Shown here piece after piece: positions 8,238 through 17,017 of a DNA stretch of 64,000 bases. Positions within the stretch are counted from its first letter, which is position 1. Each line of letters opens with the position of its first letter. Both the position numbers and the translations under genes were made by a program. The notes beneath the pieces were generated by a model. That model was not told where the DNA came from. It did no database searches and worked only from the letters and a program-made list of their open reading frames with translations. This stretch comes from Hymenobacter citatus (lineage in GTDB: Bacteria; Bacteroidota; Bacteroidia; Cytophagales; Hymenobacteraceae), in NCBI RefSeq assembly GCF_014333615.1, contig NZ_JACSCY010000018.1, forward strand, positions 1 to 64,000. The letters are read 5' to 3'.

Positions 8238-8741
8238 ATGATGATTCTACCCCTCACCGAAGCGCACTGGCCCGCCGTGCGGGCCATCTACGAAGCCGGC
8301 ATTGCCACCGGCAACGCCACCTTTGAAACGCAGGCGCCTGAATGGGCCACCTGGGACCAGGCCCATTTAACGCACAGCCGGTTGGTGGCGGTTGATGACG
8401 GCGGCACGGTGTGCGGCTGGGCGGCCCTATCGCCGGTGTCGAGCCGGTGCGTGTATGGGGGCGTGGCCGAGCTCAGCGTGTATGTATCCGCTGATGCCCG
8501 CGGCCGCGGGGTAGGGCGGCAGCTGCTTCAGGCACTGATTGCCGACTCGGAAAGCCACGGCATCTGGACGCTGCAAGCCGGCACTTTCCCCGAAAACGCG
8601 GCCAGCATCGCCCTGCACACGCAGGCCGGTTTTCGTATCGTCGGCTACCGCGAACGGATAGGCCAGCACCACGGCGTGTGGCGCAACACCGTGCAGCTGG
8701 AACGGCGCAGCGCTAGGGTAGGAAGTGGCGAAGCTCAATAA
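8238..8741 (+). CDS. GNAT N-acetyltransferase, ArsN1 / phosphinothricin acetyltransferase-like
   Basis: Acetyl-CoA-dependent N-acetyltransferase of 167 residues. The N-terminal region (IYEAGIATGNATFET), the CoA-binding loop (ARGRGVGRQLL) and the C-terminal block (GYRERIGQHHGVW followed by LERRS) fit the group that contains phosphinothricin and arsinothricin (ArsN1) acetyltransferases. The ATG codons at 8238 and 8241 are both possible and both precede ILPLTEAHW. Lying in the arsR cluster it may detoxify an organoarsenical such as arsinothricin. The family call is strong; the substrate is inferred. Confidence 0.82.
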   Translation: MMILPLTEAHWPAVRAIYEAGIATGNATFETQAPEWATWDQAHLTHSRLVAVDDGGTVCGWAALSPVSSRCVYGGVAELSVYVSADARGRGVGRQLLQALIADSESHGIWTLQAGTFPENAASIALHTQAGFRIVGYRERIGQHHGVWRNTVQLERRSARVGSGEAQ

Positions 8742-8751
8742 GCAAAACGGG

Positions 8752-8810
8752 TTTCTCGCAGTGTTCCGTAGTGTTGACGCAGTGTATAATTACCTGAGCA
8801 CTGCGAGAAA
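8752..8810. repeat. Inverted repeat between convergent acetyltransferase and kinase genes
   Basis: Perfect 12-bp arms TTTCTCGCAGTG (8752-8763) and CACTGCGAGAAA (8799-8810) enclose 35 nt. The element fills the space between two converging genes and may serve as a two-way transcription end, though there is no strong T-run. Confidence 0.6.
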
Positions 8811-8811
8811 T

Positions 8812-10197
8812 TTATAGAGAAGCTAGAGGTAGGCTGACCTCAGCAATGGTGCCGCCTCCTGGCCGCGGCAGCAGCCGCAGCATGCCCTGGTGCAGCTGCA
8901 AAATCTCGTGCGCCAGCGTCAGGCCAATGCCAAAGCCGCCAATGCGCTCCACATTGCTTCCCCGAATCAGCGGCTGAAAAACACGTTGCAGCTCGGCCGG
9001 TGCAATACCAATGCCTTGGTCCTCAATGAATAATCTGATGCCCTGGTCGGTGTTCATTTCCAGGCGCAGGGCCACGGGCTGCTCCGCCGAGTATTTGCAG
9101 GCATTGTCTACCAGATTCACTAGCGCCGTGCGCAGCAGGTGGCGGTTGCCGAGTACGGTAGGCGGCACCTGCTGCCGCTCCACGCCCTCGCCCACGTCCA
9201 GCGACAGGCGCTGCTGGGGGCGTTGGTGCTGCACGGTATCCACCACATCCAGCAGAAGGTCCATCACCTCCAGTGGCTGGCGGTCGAGGGTAGGGGCAAG
9301 GCCGCCGAGGCGCGCCAGGTGCAGCAGGCCGTTGGTCAGCTCCGTGAGCTTGTCCAGCTCCTGGGCGGCGTGGCTGATACTTTCTTTCAGGCTCGGCACG
9401 TCGGAGTCGTAGTCCAGGGAGGTTTCCAGCCAGCCCTTGATGGTGGTAAGGGGCGTGCGCAGCTCGTGCGAGGCCTGCGCAATAAATGCCTGCTGACTGG
9501 CCGCCAGAGCTTCCTGCCGCGTCAGCAGGTCGTTGAAGGCCGCGGCCAGCACGCCTACCTCATCGTGCGGGTTAGCAGCCCGCAGGCGAAACGCCGATTG
9601 TTGCGAGCCGGGCGCCCGCAGCTGCCGAATCAGAAAAGTGAGTGGGGCCAGCGCCCGGCTGGCAAAGAGCAGCCCTAGCCCGGCTACCACCACCACGGCC
9701 ATCAGGTTGCCGTAGAGCAGGGAGTTGAGCAGGCTGTACTGGCGGGTGTAGCCGTTGCTGTCGTAGGCCGTTACAATGGCCACATACTCGCCGGGTGTGT
9801 CGGGGAGGTGGTAGGTGATGGCCACGCCGTCTTTGGGATATTGATGACCAGGGCTGCTGAACGAAAAGGCGTGCTCCTTTTCCTGCCGTACCTGCGCCAG
9901 AAACGACGGGGTAGGCTGAAAGTCCTGCCCGTGCAGGCTGCTGTAGAGCGGCGTATTATCGGGGGCGTAGAGGTACTCGGCCTGCTCGGGTAGGGACGCC
10001 AGCACGTTGCTGATAATCGTGTCGCCGAGCACTTGGTGGGCCACGGCAGCCTTGCGTGTGAGGCGGGCAGCAAACGACTCCTGCCGAAAATCGACGTAGC
10101 TCAGGTATACGTAGGCAGAGAAAGCCAACAGAATCAGCCCTACCAGGCCACTAAACCACAGCAGCAGCTTGTGCTTGATCTGGAGCCGCGCCGCCAT
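8812..10197 (-). CDS. Two-component sensor histidine kinase (HAMP, HisKA, HATPase)
   Basis: Membrane sensor kinase of 461 residues. TM1 is about residues 11-34 and TM2 about 164-182, with a periplasmic sensor of about 125 residues between. They are followed by a HAMP linker, the phospho-acceptor block ASHELRTPLTTIKG (His244), an N-box VDNACKYS, G1 DQGIGIAP and G2 GFGIGLTLA. The ATG overlaps the stop of the upstream response regulator by one base (TGATG), which implies translational coupling. The signal is unknown; no target genes can be assigned from the sequence. Confidence 0.93.
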   Translation of the reverse strand: MAARLQIKHKLLLWFSGLVGLILLAFSAYVYLSYVDFRQESFAARLTRKAAVAHQVLGDTIISNVLASLPEQAEYLYAPDNTPLYSSLHGQDFQPTPSFLAQVRQEKEHAFSFSSPGHQYPKDGVAITYHLPDTPGEYVAIVTAYDSNGYTRQYSLLNSLLYGNLMAVVVVAGLGLLFASRALAPLTFLIRQLRAPGSQQSAFRLRAANPHDEVGVLAAAFNDLLTRQEALAASQQAFIAQASHELRTPLTTIKGWLETSLDYDSDVPSLKESISHAAQELDKLTELTNGLLHLARLGGLAPTLDRQPLEVMDLLLDVVDTVQHQRPQQRLSLDVGEGVERQQVPPTVLGNRHLLRTALVNLVDNACKYSAEQPVALRLEMNTDQGIRLFIEDQGIGIAPAELQRVFQPLIRGSNVERIGGFGIGLTLAHEILQLHQGMLRLLPRPGGGTIAEVSLPLASL

Positions 10198-10871
10198 CAG
10201 CCCTGCATCAAATAGCCCATGCCTACCACCGTGTGCAGCAGCTTCTGCCCAAAGTTCTTGTCGATTTTCTTGCGCAAATAGTTGATGTACACATCAATCA
10301 CGTTGGTGTTGGTGTCGAAGTGCAAGTCCCACACTTTCTCGGCAATTTCCACCCGGCTCACGGTTTTGCCCTTGTTCACCATCAGAAATTCCAGCAGGGC
10401 ATACTCACGGGTGGTCAGCTCGATGCGCTGCCCGGCCCGGCGCACCACGCGGGCGTCCACGTCCATTTCCAGGTCGGCTACCTGTAGCAGGGCGTGCTGG
10501 CCGGCGTAGGACACGCTGCGGCGGGCCAGCGCCCGGATGCGCAGCAGCAACTCCCGAAACACAAAGGGCTTCACCAGGTAGTCGTCGGCGCCGGCTCCGA
10601 AGCCGCTTTCCTTGTCCTGCATGCCATCCAGGGCTGTGAGCATCAGCACCGCCTGGCGCGGCGAGTGCTGCTTGATGTAGCGGCACAGCTCAAACCCGTT
10701 GATGTGCGGCAGGTTCACGTCCAGAATCACCACGTCGTAGGGCTGCTGGTCGAATAAGCGTTGGCCCATCAGACCATCGTAGGCCACTTCCAGCTCATAA
10801 TTTTCGCTTTCAATGCCTTTGCGGATAAACGAGGCCAGACTTACTTCATCTTCAACGAGGAGAATTCTCAA
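10197..10871 (-). CDS. OmpR-family DNA-binding response regulator
   Basis: Response regulator of 224 residues with a receiver domain (MRILLVEDEVSLASF, acceptor Asp51 in VVILDVNLPHING, KPF switch lysine) and a C-terminal winged helix of the OmpR/PhoB type (ELTTREYALLEFLM and NVIDVYINYLRKKI). The start is most likely the TTG at 10871, because the receiver begins exactly there. The open frame runs about 70 residues further upstream, but that part has no family similarity and no better-placed ATG. It is cotranscribed with the kinase through a TGATG overlap. Confidence 0.88.
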   Translation of the reverse strand: MRILLVEDEVSLASFIRKGIESENYELEVAYDGLMGQRLFDQQPYDVVILDVNLPHINGFELCRYIKQHSPRQAVLMLTALDGMQDKESGFGAGADDYLVKPFVFRELLLRIRALARRSVSYAGQHALLQVADLEMDVDARVVRRAGQRIELTTREYALLEFLMVNKGKTVSRVEIAEKVWDLHFDTNTNVIDVYINYLRKKIDKNFGQKLLHTVVGMGYLMQG

Positions 10872-11107
10872 CGGACAGAAAGGTTTTTCGGGTGGGCGGA
10901 AGAAGAACTTTGATATATAGCTACGGCTGAAACCACCGTTGCGTGGGGCAAACCCGCCGCTACCCTGCGGCGTTGGTGGCTTGTGGGAAATAGTGCAGCC
11001 AAAGTCAAGATACCGAAATTCCAGTGGCAGCAGTGTGGGTAGGTGCTCCAATGGCCACCAGCCAAACAGCGCTGGCACGGCGGCTGGCCACGTGCGGAAG
11101 AGTGATT

Positions 11108-11983
11108 TTACTGCGTCGGGCCATCGTCTACCCGCGCCTCCAGAGTAGTCTGCACGGCGGTAGAAACGGCCGAGAGCAAATCCAGCCCCGTGGCTTGCTC
11201 AATGGCATCCACGGAGGTGCGGTAGGTGGCCCAGTCCGGGTTCAGATCGTTGCGATTGGGCGTGTTGATAGCAATGACGCGGGTATCGGCCGAGACGCGG
11301 CGGGCGTCGTCGGTGCCTACGGGCAGCACCACTACCACCTTCCAGCAGCGGGCGGGCACGGTCACGCGGCCCTGGTCGAGGGTGGTGGCGTAACCGTTGC
11401 TGCCGGTGCCGCCGCGGCCGTAGCTCCCGCAGATGATGTACAACTCGTTGCCCTGGTCGACCAGCGTGCGGCAGTAGTTTTCCAGGCCTACCCAGGTGCG
11501 CTGGTTGTTATCGGGTGCCTGGGGCATGATGTTGGTCATCAGGAAGGTAGCCGCGTTGTCGTCCGAGGTGCGGGTGCGGTCGGCGGAGGGACAGTTGTGG
11601 CCCCTATCGAAGCCCGAGCCGGTGTAGCTGCTGGTCGTGACCTGGTACCAGCCGCGGGGTAGGGCCGCGTCGGTGCGGAAGTTATCCTGGCGCGGGGCCG
11701 TGCCCAGCCACGCCCCGCTCAGGTGCCACGATACCCAGTTCGGAATGCCCCGGTCGCGGTGGTAGCTGAGCGCAAATTGCGGCTTGCTGAGCAGGTAGTT
11801 GGTGGGCTGATTCTCGTCGGTGGTGGCGCCGCTGGGGTTGCCCAGGGCCAGGTTGTCGTCGCGGGTAGGGGCGGTGGGGTCGGGCGCATCGGTGCAGGCG
11901 CTAGCACTCACCAAGCCGGCCAGCAGCAAGAAGCGTAGCGTCCGGCGGAGGGGGAGGGTAGTGCAGGAGGATAGAAACATCAT
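11108..11983 (-). CDS. Secreted DNA/RNA non-specific endonuclease (NUC1/EndA family)
   Basis: Sugar-non-specific nuclease of 291 residues. The active-site block DRGHNCPSADRT and the metal-binding Asn region (MTNIMPQAPDNNQ) are those of beta-beta-alpha-Me nucleases such as Serratia NucA. An N-terminal hydrophobic segment ending SASAC suggests a signal peptide, perhaps a lipoprotein one, so the enzyme probably acts outside the cytoplasm on external nucleic acid. It stands alone, downstream of the two-component genes on the opposite side of a 230-bp gap. Start is either of two adjacent ATG codons (11983 or 11980). Confidence 0.9.
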   Translation of the reverse strand: MMFLSSCTTLPLRRTLRFLLLAGLVSASACTDAPDPTAPTRDDNLALGNPSGATTDENQPTNYLLSKPQFALSYHRDRGIPNWVSWHLSGAWLGTAPRQDNFRTDAALPRGWYQVTTSSYTGSGFDRGHNCPSADRTRTSDDNAATFLMTNIMPQAPDNNQRTWVGLENYCRTLVDQGNELYIICGSYGRGGTGSNGYATTLDQGRVTVPARCWKVVVVLPVGTDDARRVSADTRVIAINTPNRNDLNPDWATYRTSVDAIEQATGLDLLSAVSTAVQTTLEARVDDGPTQ

Positions 11984-12062
11984 GACGCAAAGCTACGCGC
12001 TGGCCCGCGGAACCTGCGCCGCTGCCCGTAGTGCCGGCAAACCTGCTTGAGTTAGCTGGAAT

Positions 12063-12216
12063 GGTGTAGAGACGCATAGTTGCGTCTCGGCGTTGAACAA
12101 GCGCCGTCCGGGCATCAACGAGCAGGCGCTGATCAGCAGTTACCTTATATCTTGTCGTTAAACAGTTGACGTCCAAGCGGCGCGGCCGACGAGACGCAAG
12201 TATGCGTCTCTACACC
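12063..12216. repeat. Inverted repeat, GTAGAGACGCA family (copy 2, long loop)
   Basis: Arms of about 27 bp (GGTGTAGAGACGCATAGTTG at 12063; CGCAAGTATGCGTCTCTACA ending near 12216) enclose about 100 nt. It lies between the nuclease start and the M28 peptidase stop. Confidence 0.8.
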
Positions 12217-12237
12217 AATTTCTGAGGCTCCCTGCCC

Positions 12238-13878
12238 TCATTTCCTCCCAAACCGCGTCCCAAAAAAGTCGCCCGGGTTCCAGGTGGGGCGTTGCGGATT
12301 TTGGGCTACCTGGTAGCCAATGAGGAAGTTGAGCTGGGCGTACTTGCGGCCGGCCTCAAAGTCGAAGGTGCCGGTGGTGTCGTCCTGGGGCTTGTGGTAG
12401 GTGGCGGCGCGCCACACCTGCACTTGCTCGCTGAGGTTGTTGCGGCCGTCGGCGGTTTTGTTGCCGTATTTGATGTGCAAAGCCGGAATGCCCTGCATCA
12501 CGAAGCTGTACTGATCAGAGCGGATAAAGCGGTTTTGCTCCGGCTCAGGGTCCTGCTCCAGACTAATGCCCATATACTTCGTAGCCCGTTCCACGGGCGT
12601 CATCAGCGAGGAGTGCTGCGCCCCCAGCGCCACCACCGACAGCAGCGGCGCAATAATCGTGGGCATGTCGGTGTTGATGTCGGCCACGATATTTTCCTTC
12701 GGCACGGTGGGGTGGCTGGCGAAGTACGCGGAGCCCAGCAGTCCCAATTCCTCGCCGGTTTGCAGCACAAACAGCACCGAGCGTTTGGGGCGGTCCTGGC
12801 CCTTCAGCTTGCTGTAGATCTTGGCAATTTCCAGCACCGAGGCCACACCCGAGGCATTGTCGTGGGCGCCGTTGTAGATGGAGTCGCCGCGCACGGGCAC
12901 GCCTACCCCCAGGTGGTCGAGATGGGCGCTGTGCACCACGTACTGGTCGCGTAGCTGCGCATCGGTGCCGGGCAGCTTGGCTACCACGTTGTAGCTCTCA
13001 AAATCCTGGTAGCCCGACTGGTACTTGGCCTGCAACGTGCCCGCAAGTGCGTTGGAGGCTGGTTTGCCGCTCCGCAAAGCCGGCAGTACCTGCGTGGTAT
13101 CCAGCTGCGAGGCCACCAGCAACCGCTGGAAAGCAGGCGTGCTCAGGTTGCCGACCACCTGCATACCTTTCAAAGACGTGCGCGAGTTGGCCACCTGGCC
13201 CTGCGCGTCCAACACGTTATAAGTCTGGCGCTTTACAGTAGGCGAGGGGGTAGGCGCCTTGGGATTGGTGCTGCCCACCAGCACGCCCACGGCGCCGTGC
13301 TGCAAGGCCGTTTGCATCACCACCAACAAATCCTGGCTGGCCGAAGCCACAGTGCTGGGGAAGCTGCCGGGGGCACCGCGCACTACCACCACTACCTTAC
13401 CCTGCACATCAAGGCCGGCGTAGTCGTCGTAGCCCAGCTCGGGGGCGCTGATGCCGTAGCCGGCAAAGGCCAACGGGGCCCCTACAGTATTATCAGGCGC
13501 GCCAGGATTGGGATTGAGCGTGAAATCGGGGCCGTAGGTGAGGGAGCGGCCGTCGATGCTGAGGGTGGCGCCGGGTAGGGTAGTAGCCCGGCGCAGGCGC
13601 ACGGTTTGGGTGTAGGTGCCGTTGTCGCCGGCGGGCTGCATGCCCAGCTCCTTCAACTGCCCTACCACGTAGTCGACGGCCAGCTGGTAGCCGGGGGTGC
13701 CGGGCTGGCGGCCGCGCAGCTTATCATCGGCCAAGTACCAGATGTGCTTTTTGATGTCGGTGGGTTTCACCGCCTGCATGGCCCGCACCACTGGCTTGGC
13801 AGGAGTAAGAGACTGCGCCGAAACCGCCGGCACCATCAGCAAAGAACTAAAAAGAAGACAAACCGAACGAAGCCGCAT
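12238..13878 (-). CDS. M28 family metallopeptidase with PA domain, secreted
   Basis: Exported zinc aminopeptidase-like protein of 546 residues. The signal peptide (MRLRSVCLLFSSLLMVPAVSA) fixes the ATG at 13878; an upstream in-frame TTG would add 15 non-signal residues. A PA-type insert precedes the M28 core, which shows HSAHLDHLG, NGAHDNASG, TGEELGLLGS and DINTDMP. The last block reads RSDQYSF, with Gln where M28 enzymes usually have the fifth metal ligand His. The paralogue at 17346 keeps that His. A terminator of the upstream gene lies only 15 bp before the start codon. Substrate unknown. Confidence 0.9.
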   Translation of the reverse strand: MRLRSVCLLFSSLLMVPAVSAQSLTPAKPVVRAMQAVKPTDIKKHIWYLADDKLRGRQPGTPGYQLAVDYVVGQLKELGMQPAGDNGTYTQTVRLRRATTLPGATLSIDGRSLTYGPDFTLNPNPGAPDNTVGAPLAFAGYGISAPELGYDDYAGLDVQGKVVVVVRGAPGSFPSTVASASQDLLVVMQTALQHGAVGVLVGSTNPKAPTPSPTVKRQTYNVLDAQGQVANSRTSLKGMQVVGNLSTPAFQRLLVASQLDTTQVLPALRSGKPASNALAGTLQAKYQSGYQDFESYNVVAKLPGTDAQLRDQYVVHSAHLDHLGVGVPVRGDSIYNGAHDNASGVASVLEIAKIYSKLKGQDRPKRSVLFVLQTGEELGLLGSAYFASHPTVPKENIVADINTDMPTIIAPLLSVVALGAQHSSLMTPVERATKYMGISLEQDPEPEQNRFIRSDQYSFVMQGIPALHIKYGNKTADGRNNLSEQVQVWRAATYHKPQDDTTGTFDFEAGRKYAQLNFLIGYQVAQNPQRPTWNPGDFFGTRFGRK

Positions 13879-13888
13879 TATGCACCAT

Positions 13889-13917
13889 AAAAAGCCCCGA
13901 ATCACCTGATCCGGGGC
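13889..13917 (-). terminator. Intrinsic terminator of the CZB-like gene
   Basis: Read on the minus strand, GCCCCG-12 nt-CGGGGC is followed by TTTTTA. It lies 30 bp after the stop of the gene at 13947 and ends about 12 bp before the M28 peptidase start, so that peptidase depends on readthrough or on a promoter overlapping the hairpin. Confidence 0.7.
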
Positions 13918-13946
13918 GCGCAATATGCGAAAAAAGGTCGGGGTGC

Positions 13947-14309
13947 TTAAGCCGCGGAGCGCGTGTTTTGCTCTAGTTGAAGCAGGAGCGTTTCAATTTG
14001 GGCAGCAAATTGCTCCACTTTTTCCAGGCCGGTACGGGCCTGCTCAATCTGGTCGCGCTGGTACTGGCGCACCAGGTCGCGGCCGGTATCCAGCATCGTC
14101 TGCATCTGCTGCTCGATGGCGCGCACCTCCGGAAAGTCGCTGTACTTTGGCTTCACCACGGTGTACAGCCACTGTCCCAACGGATTTTCGCGCAGCACAA
14201 ACAGGCTGTCTTCGGGTTCGCGCACGCCGTAGAGCACGGAGCGTAAGCGCGATTTGAAGAGCACCAGTTTGATGCGCGCCTGTTGAAAATCCAGCGTATT
14301 TATATCCAT
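13947..14309 (-). CDS. Small CZB-like four-helix protein without the usual zinc ligands
   Basis: Hypothetical protein of 120 residues, predicted all-helical and cytoplasmic. The pattern of an N-terminal helix (FQQARIKLVLFKSRL), then ENPLGQWLY, a middle helix around FPEVRAIEQQM and two long amphipathic helices resembles the chemoreceptor zinc-binding (CZB) domain. In CZB the block reads Cys-x-Leu/Phe-Gly-x-Trp and three His complete the site. Here the Cys is Asn and the expected His positions are Lys or Gln/Glu. It is downstream of the PAS-only protein and may work with it. The similarity is by eye and should be taken as a hypothesis. Confidence 0.6.
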   Translation of the reverse strand: MDINTLDFQQARIKLVLFKSRLRSVLYGVREPEDSLFVLRENPLGQWLYTVVKPKYSDFPEVRAIEQQMQTMLDTGRDLVRQYQRDQIEQARTGLEKVEQFAAQIETLLLQLEQNTRSAA

Positions 14310-14383
14310 GCCAAAAGAAAGGTAGCAAAAACGCTACCGAGATAACGGGATGTAGCGAAGAGTGGTAGCTGAGCCGCGGGGAC

Positions 14384-15661
14384 TTACTGCTTGCGAGCGT
14401 CCACCAAATCCGTCACGTCGAAAGCAAAGACGGTGATGCCTGCTTTCTGTCCGTTTTCTTCAAAGAGCTGATACGTGAAGTTAAAGTAATGCGTGCGAAG
14501 CGCATCGGTGCCCCCCTGGGCCAGCAATATCTCGATTTCGTTGCCAACGAACGGCACACCGGTTTCATACACCTGATCCAACAGTTGCTGAATGCCCTGG
14601 TCAGCCAGCTCGGGTAGGGCTTCCAGCACGGTTTTGCCCACCAGCTGCCGGTTCGGAAACAGGCGTTGGTATTCGGGGTTCACAAACTCATACCGGTGTT
14701 CGGCGCCCCGCAAAATGCAGATAACAGCTGGCGCCTTCATCAGCAGGTTGTTGAGGGTTTTGCGCTGACTTTCCGCCAGTTGATACGCCTGATACGCCTG
14801 ATCGGAAAGGGTAGCCTGCTGCTCATTGGTCACCAGGAGTTCTTCCACCATCTGCTTCTGGGCCTGAATATCAATGCCGCAGCCAAGCCACATGCTCACC
14901 TCGCCTTCGGGCGTGAAGCGGGGTAGGGCCTGCACCAGCAGCCAGCGATACTGCCCGTCGTGCCGACGCAGGCGGTATTCAATCTGGAACGGTGCCGGCT
15001 TGTCTACCACTTGCTGCCACTGTTGCGCCACGCGCGGGGCGTCGTCGGGGTGCAGCAGCTTCAGCCAGCTCTGGCCCTCCAGGTCTGGCTGCGTGGTGCC
15101 CGTAAACTCCAGCCAACGGGCGTTGAAGTGTTCCGGGATGCCATCGGGCCGGGTGGTCCAGATCATCACCGGCAAGGCCTCCAGGATGAAGCGCATGCGC
15201 TCTTGTTGCTCGGCTAACTCTTGCTGCATCTGTTGGTTGCGCAGGGCCGTTTGGTGAGCCTCCGTCACGTCCTCGGTTTTTTGCAGCACGTACTGCAGGC
15301 TACCCTGCTCGTCCAGAATGGGGTAGTGCGTGGCCTGCCAGTAGCGCTCCTCAAAGCCGCCACCCTGCTCGGCGGGCCGCTCCAGGTCGTACCGAATCAG
15401 AGGCATGGTGTGCGGGGCGCGGTGCTCACGCACATGGGCAAGCGAGTCGGCCAGGATGGAGGCCTCGTTCTGGCTAGCCGCCGGGTAGGCGTCAAACAAC
15501 GGCTTGCCTACTACCTGATTCCGCTTCTTCAACGACACCGCTTCGTGGCTGTCGGTGTTGTCCAGCACGGTGGCTTCCTCGTCTGGGGCCATCAACATAA
15601 AATTGTCGGGCAGTGCGTGAAAGAGCTTCTGGTAGTCGATGGGCAGGGCGGGAGTAGGCAT
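14384..15661 (-). CDS. PAS-domain protein without an output domain
   Basis: Predicted cytoplasmic sensor of 425 residues made of about three PAS units: the first near residues 5-130 (YQKLFHALPDNFMLM), the second around 160-285 (MIWTTRPDGIPEHFNARWL), the third near 310-420 (ICILRGAEHRYEFVNPEY). It stops right after DVTDLVDARKQ, the point at which a HisKA domain often begins in hybrid sensor kinases, so it has no kinase, cyclase or DNA-binding part. I chose the ATG at 15661 because MPTPALPIDYQKLF starts the first PAS; upstream codons are unconvincing. A partner such as the CZB-like protein at 13947 is possible. Confidence 0.82.
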   Translation of the reverse strand: MPTPALPIDYQKLFHALPDNFMLMAPDEEATVLDNTDSHEAVSLKKRNQVVGKPLFDAYPAASQNEASILADSLAHVREHRAPHTMPLIRYDLERPAEQGGGFEERYWQATHYPILDEQGSLQYVLQKTEDVTEAHQTALRNQQMQQELAEQQERMRFILEALPVMIWTTRPDGIPEHFNARWLEFTGTTQPDLEGQSWLKLLHPDDAPRVAQQWQQVVDKPAPFQIEYRLRRHDGQYRWLLVQALPRFTPEGEVSMWLGCGIDIQAQKQMVEELLVTNEQQATLSDQAYQAYQLAESQRKTLNNLLMKAPAVICILRGAEHRYEFVNPEYQRLFPNRQLVGKTVLEALPELADQGIQQLLDQVYETGVPFVGNEIEILLAQGGTDALRTHYFNFTYQLFEENGQKAGITVFAFDVTDLVDARKQ

Positions 15662-15802
15662 GAAGCTGAAGCGCAAAGTGACGGGTACAGCGCGGATACG
15701 CAGTACTCGCGGGAAAGATACACCTATCTCGCGAAGCGTCCCGCGCTTAGCCGCCCCGCACAAGGTCACTCCGCACCCGCCACTGGCCACAGGCGCCGAT
15801 CA

Positions 15803-16945
15803 TTACTTGCCTACATGGTCCAGTGCCTGCGCTATGTCTTTGGTTGACACGGCTTTGCCGGTGTCGGCGGCGCGGTAGATGGCTTCCAGCAACTGCACGT
15901 CGCGCAGGCCCATTTCGCCGGGCACGCGGGTGGGTTTGTTTTGCAGGATGCAGGTGGCAAAGTCATCCATCTGCCGGGCCTGCTGGTTGATGTTCTGCTT
16001 GTCCATCTTGCCCTTGCTGGTGTCGCCCTTTAAGCCACCGTAGCCGAAAGCGGGTTGCAACTCAAACCAGCCGTTGGCGGCCTCGGCGCGCAGGCGGCTC
16101 ATGCTTTCGGTATAGCTGGTGCGGCAGTCGGCGGTAGAGCCGTCGGCAAACTTGAACTGCCAGTTGATGGATTCCTCCACCTCGTTGAACTGCTCGGGGC
16201 GCGTCTTCTTAGGGTAGTTGGCCGTGACGGACACTGGCAGCGCGCCCTTGGTGTAAATCACGCCCTGCACCGAGTAAATGCCCATGTCCATCAGCGGGCC
16301 GCCGCCCGAGAGCTTCTTCTGAATACGCCACGGCCGCTCGTTCTTACCCATCGTAAAGCCGTTGTCCGATTCCAGCTTTTTCACCGGCCCAAACACCTTC
16401 TGCTGGCCCAGGCGCATCATTTCCAGGTTGTGCGGCTCGAAGTGCAGGCGGTAGCCGATGCTGAGCTTTTTGCCGGCCGTGCGGCAGGCCTCAATCATGC
16501 GGCGGCAGTCGGCGGCGGAGGTGGCCATGGGCTTCTCGCAGATGACGTGCTTGCCCGCCTTGGCCGCCCGCACCACGTACTCGGCGTGCAGGGCGTTAGG
16601 CAGCACCACGTATATAATATCAATGGCCGGGTTGTCTTTGATCTGGTCGAACGTCTCGTAGGAGTAGACGTTTTTCTCCGGGATGTTGTACTTCTGTCGC
16701 CACTCGGGCACCTTCTCCGGCGAGCCCGTGACAATGCCGGCCAGGTAGCAGTTCTTGGTTTCCTGCAAGGCCGGCGCCAGCTGCCCTTTGCTATAACCGC
16801 CCAGCCCCACCAGCGCAATACCCAGCTTGCGCCCCTGCGGCCGGGCTTCCGAAAACAGGGGTAGGCCTAGCAACGTAGCGCCCAGGCCCAGCGAAAGGCG
16901 TTGCACAAACTGGCGGCGGCGGGTAACAAAGTCAGTGGTTTTCAT
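15803..16945 (-). CDS. Gfo/Idh/MocA family oxidoreductase with Tat signal
   Basis: NAD(P)-dependent sugar oxidoreductase family member, 380 residues, similar to periplasmic glucose-fructose oxidoreductase. A twin-arginine leader (TRRRQFVQRLSLGLGATLLG) implies folded export with bound cofactor. The Rossmann motif is GIALVGLGGYSKG and the conserved EKPMATS carries the catalytic-site lysine. No pathway partners lie beside it (PAS protein on one side, M28 peptidase on the other), so the substrate is unknown. Confidence 0.88.
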   Translation of the reverse strand: MKTTDFVTRRRQFVQRLSLGLGATLLGLPLFSEARPQGRKLGIALVGLGGYSKGQLAPALQETKNCYLAGIVTGSPEKVPEWRQKYNIPEKNVYSYETFDQIKDNPAIDIIYVVLPNALHAEYVVRAAKAGKHVICEKPMATSAADCRRMIEACRTAGKKLSIGYRLHFEPHNLEMMRLGQQKVFGPVKKLESDNGFTMGKNERPWRIQKKLSGGGPLMDMGIYSVQGVIYTKGALPVSVTANYPKKTRPEQFNEVEESINWQFKFADGSTADCRTSYTESMSRLRAEAANGWFELQPAFGYGGLKGDTSKGKMDKQNINQQARQMDDFATCILQNKPTRVPGEMGLRDVQLLEAIYRAADTGKAVSTKDIAQALDHVGK

Positions 16946-17017
16946 CGGCGGAAAGGAATAATGAGGTAGAGTAGAAGCACAAGTTGCTGAGGTAGTTTGG
17001 TTGAGTAATCCCTACCC

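Noticed and set aside
13878..13923. Upstream TTG start for the M28 peptidase
   Set aside because: It would place 15 polar residues before a clear signal peptide and run through the upstream terminator.
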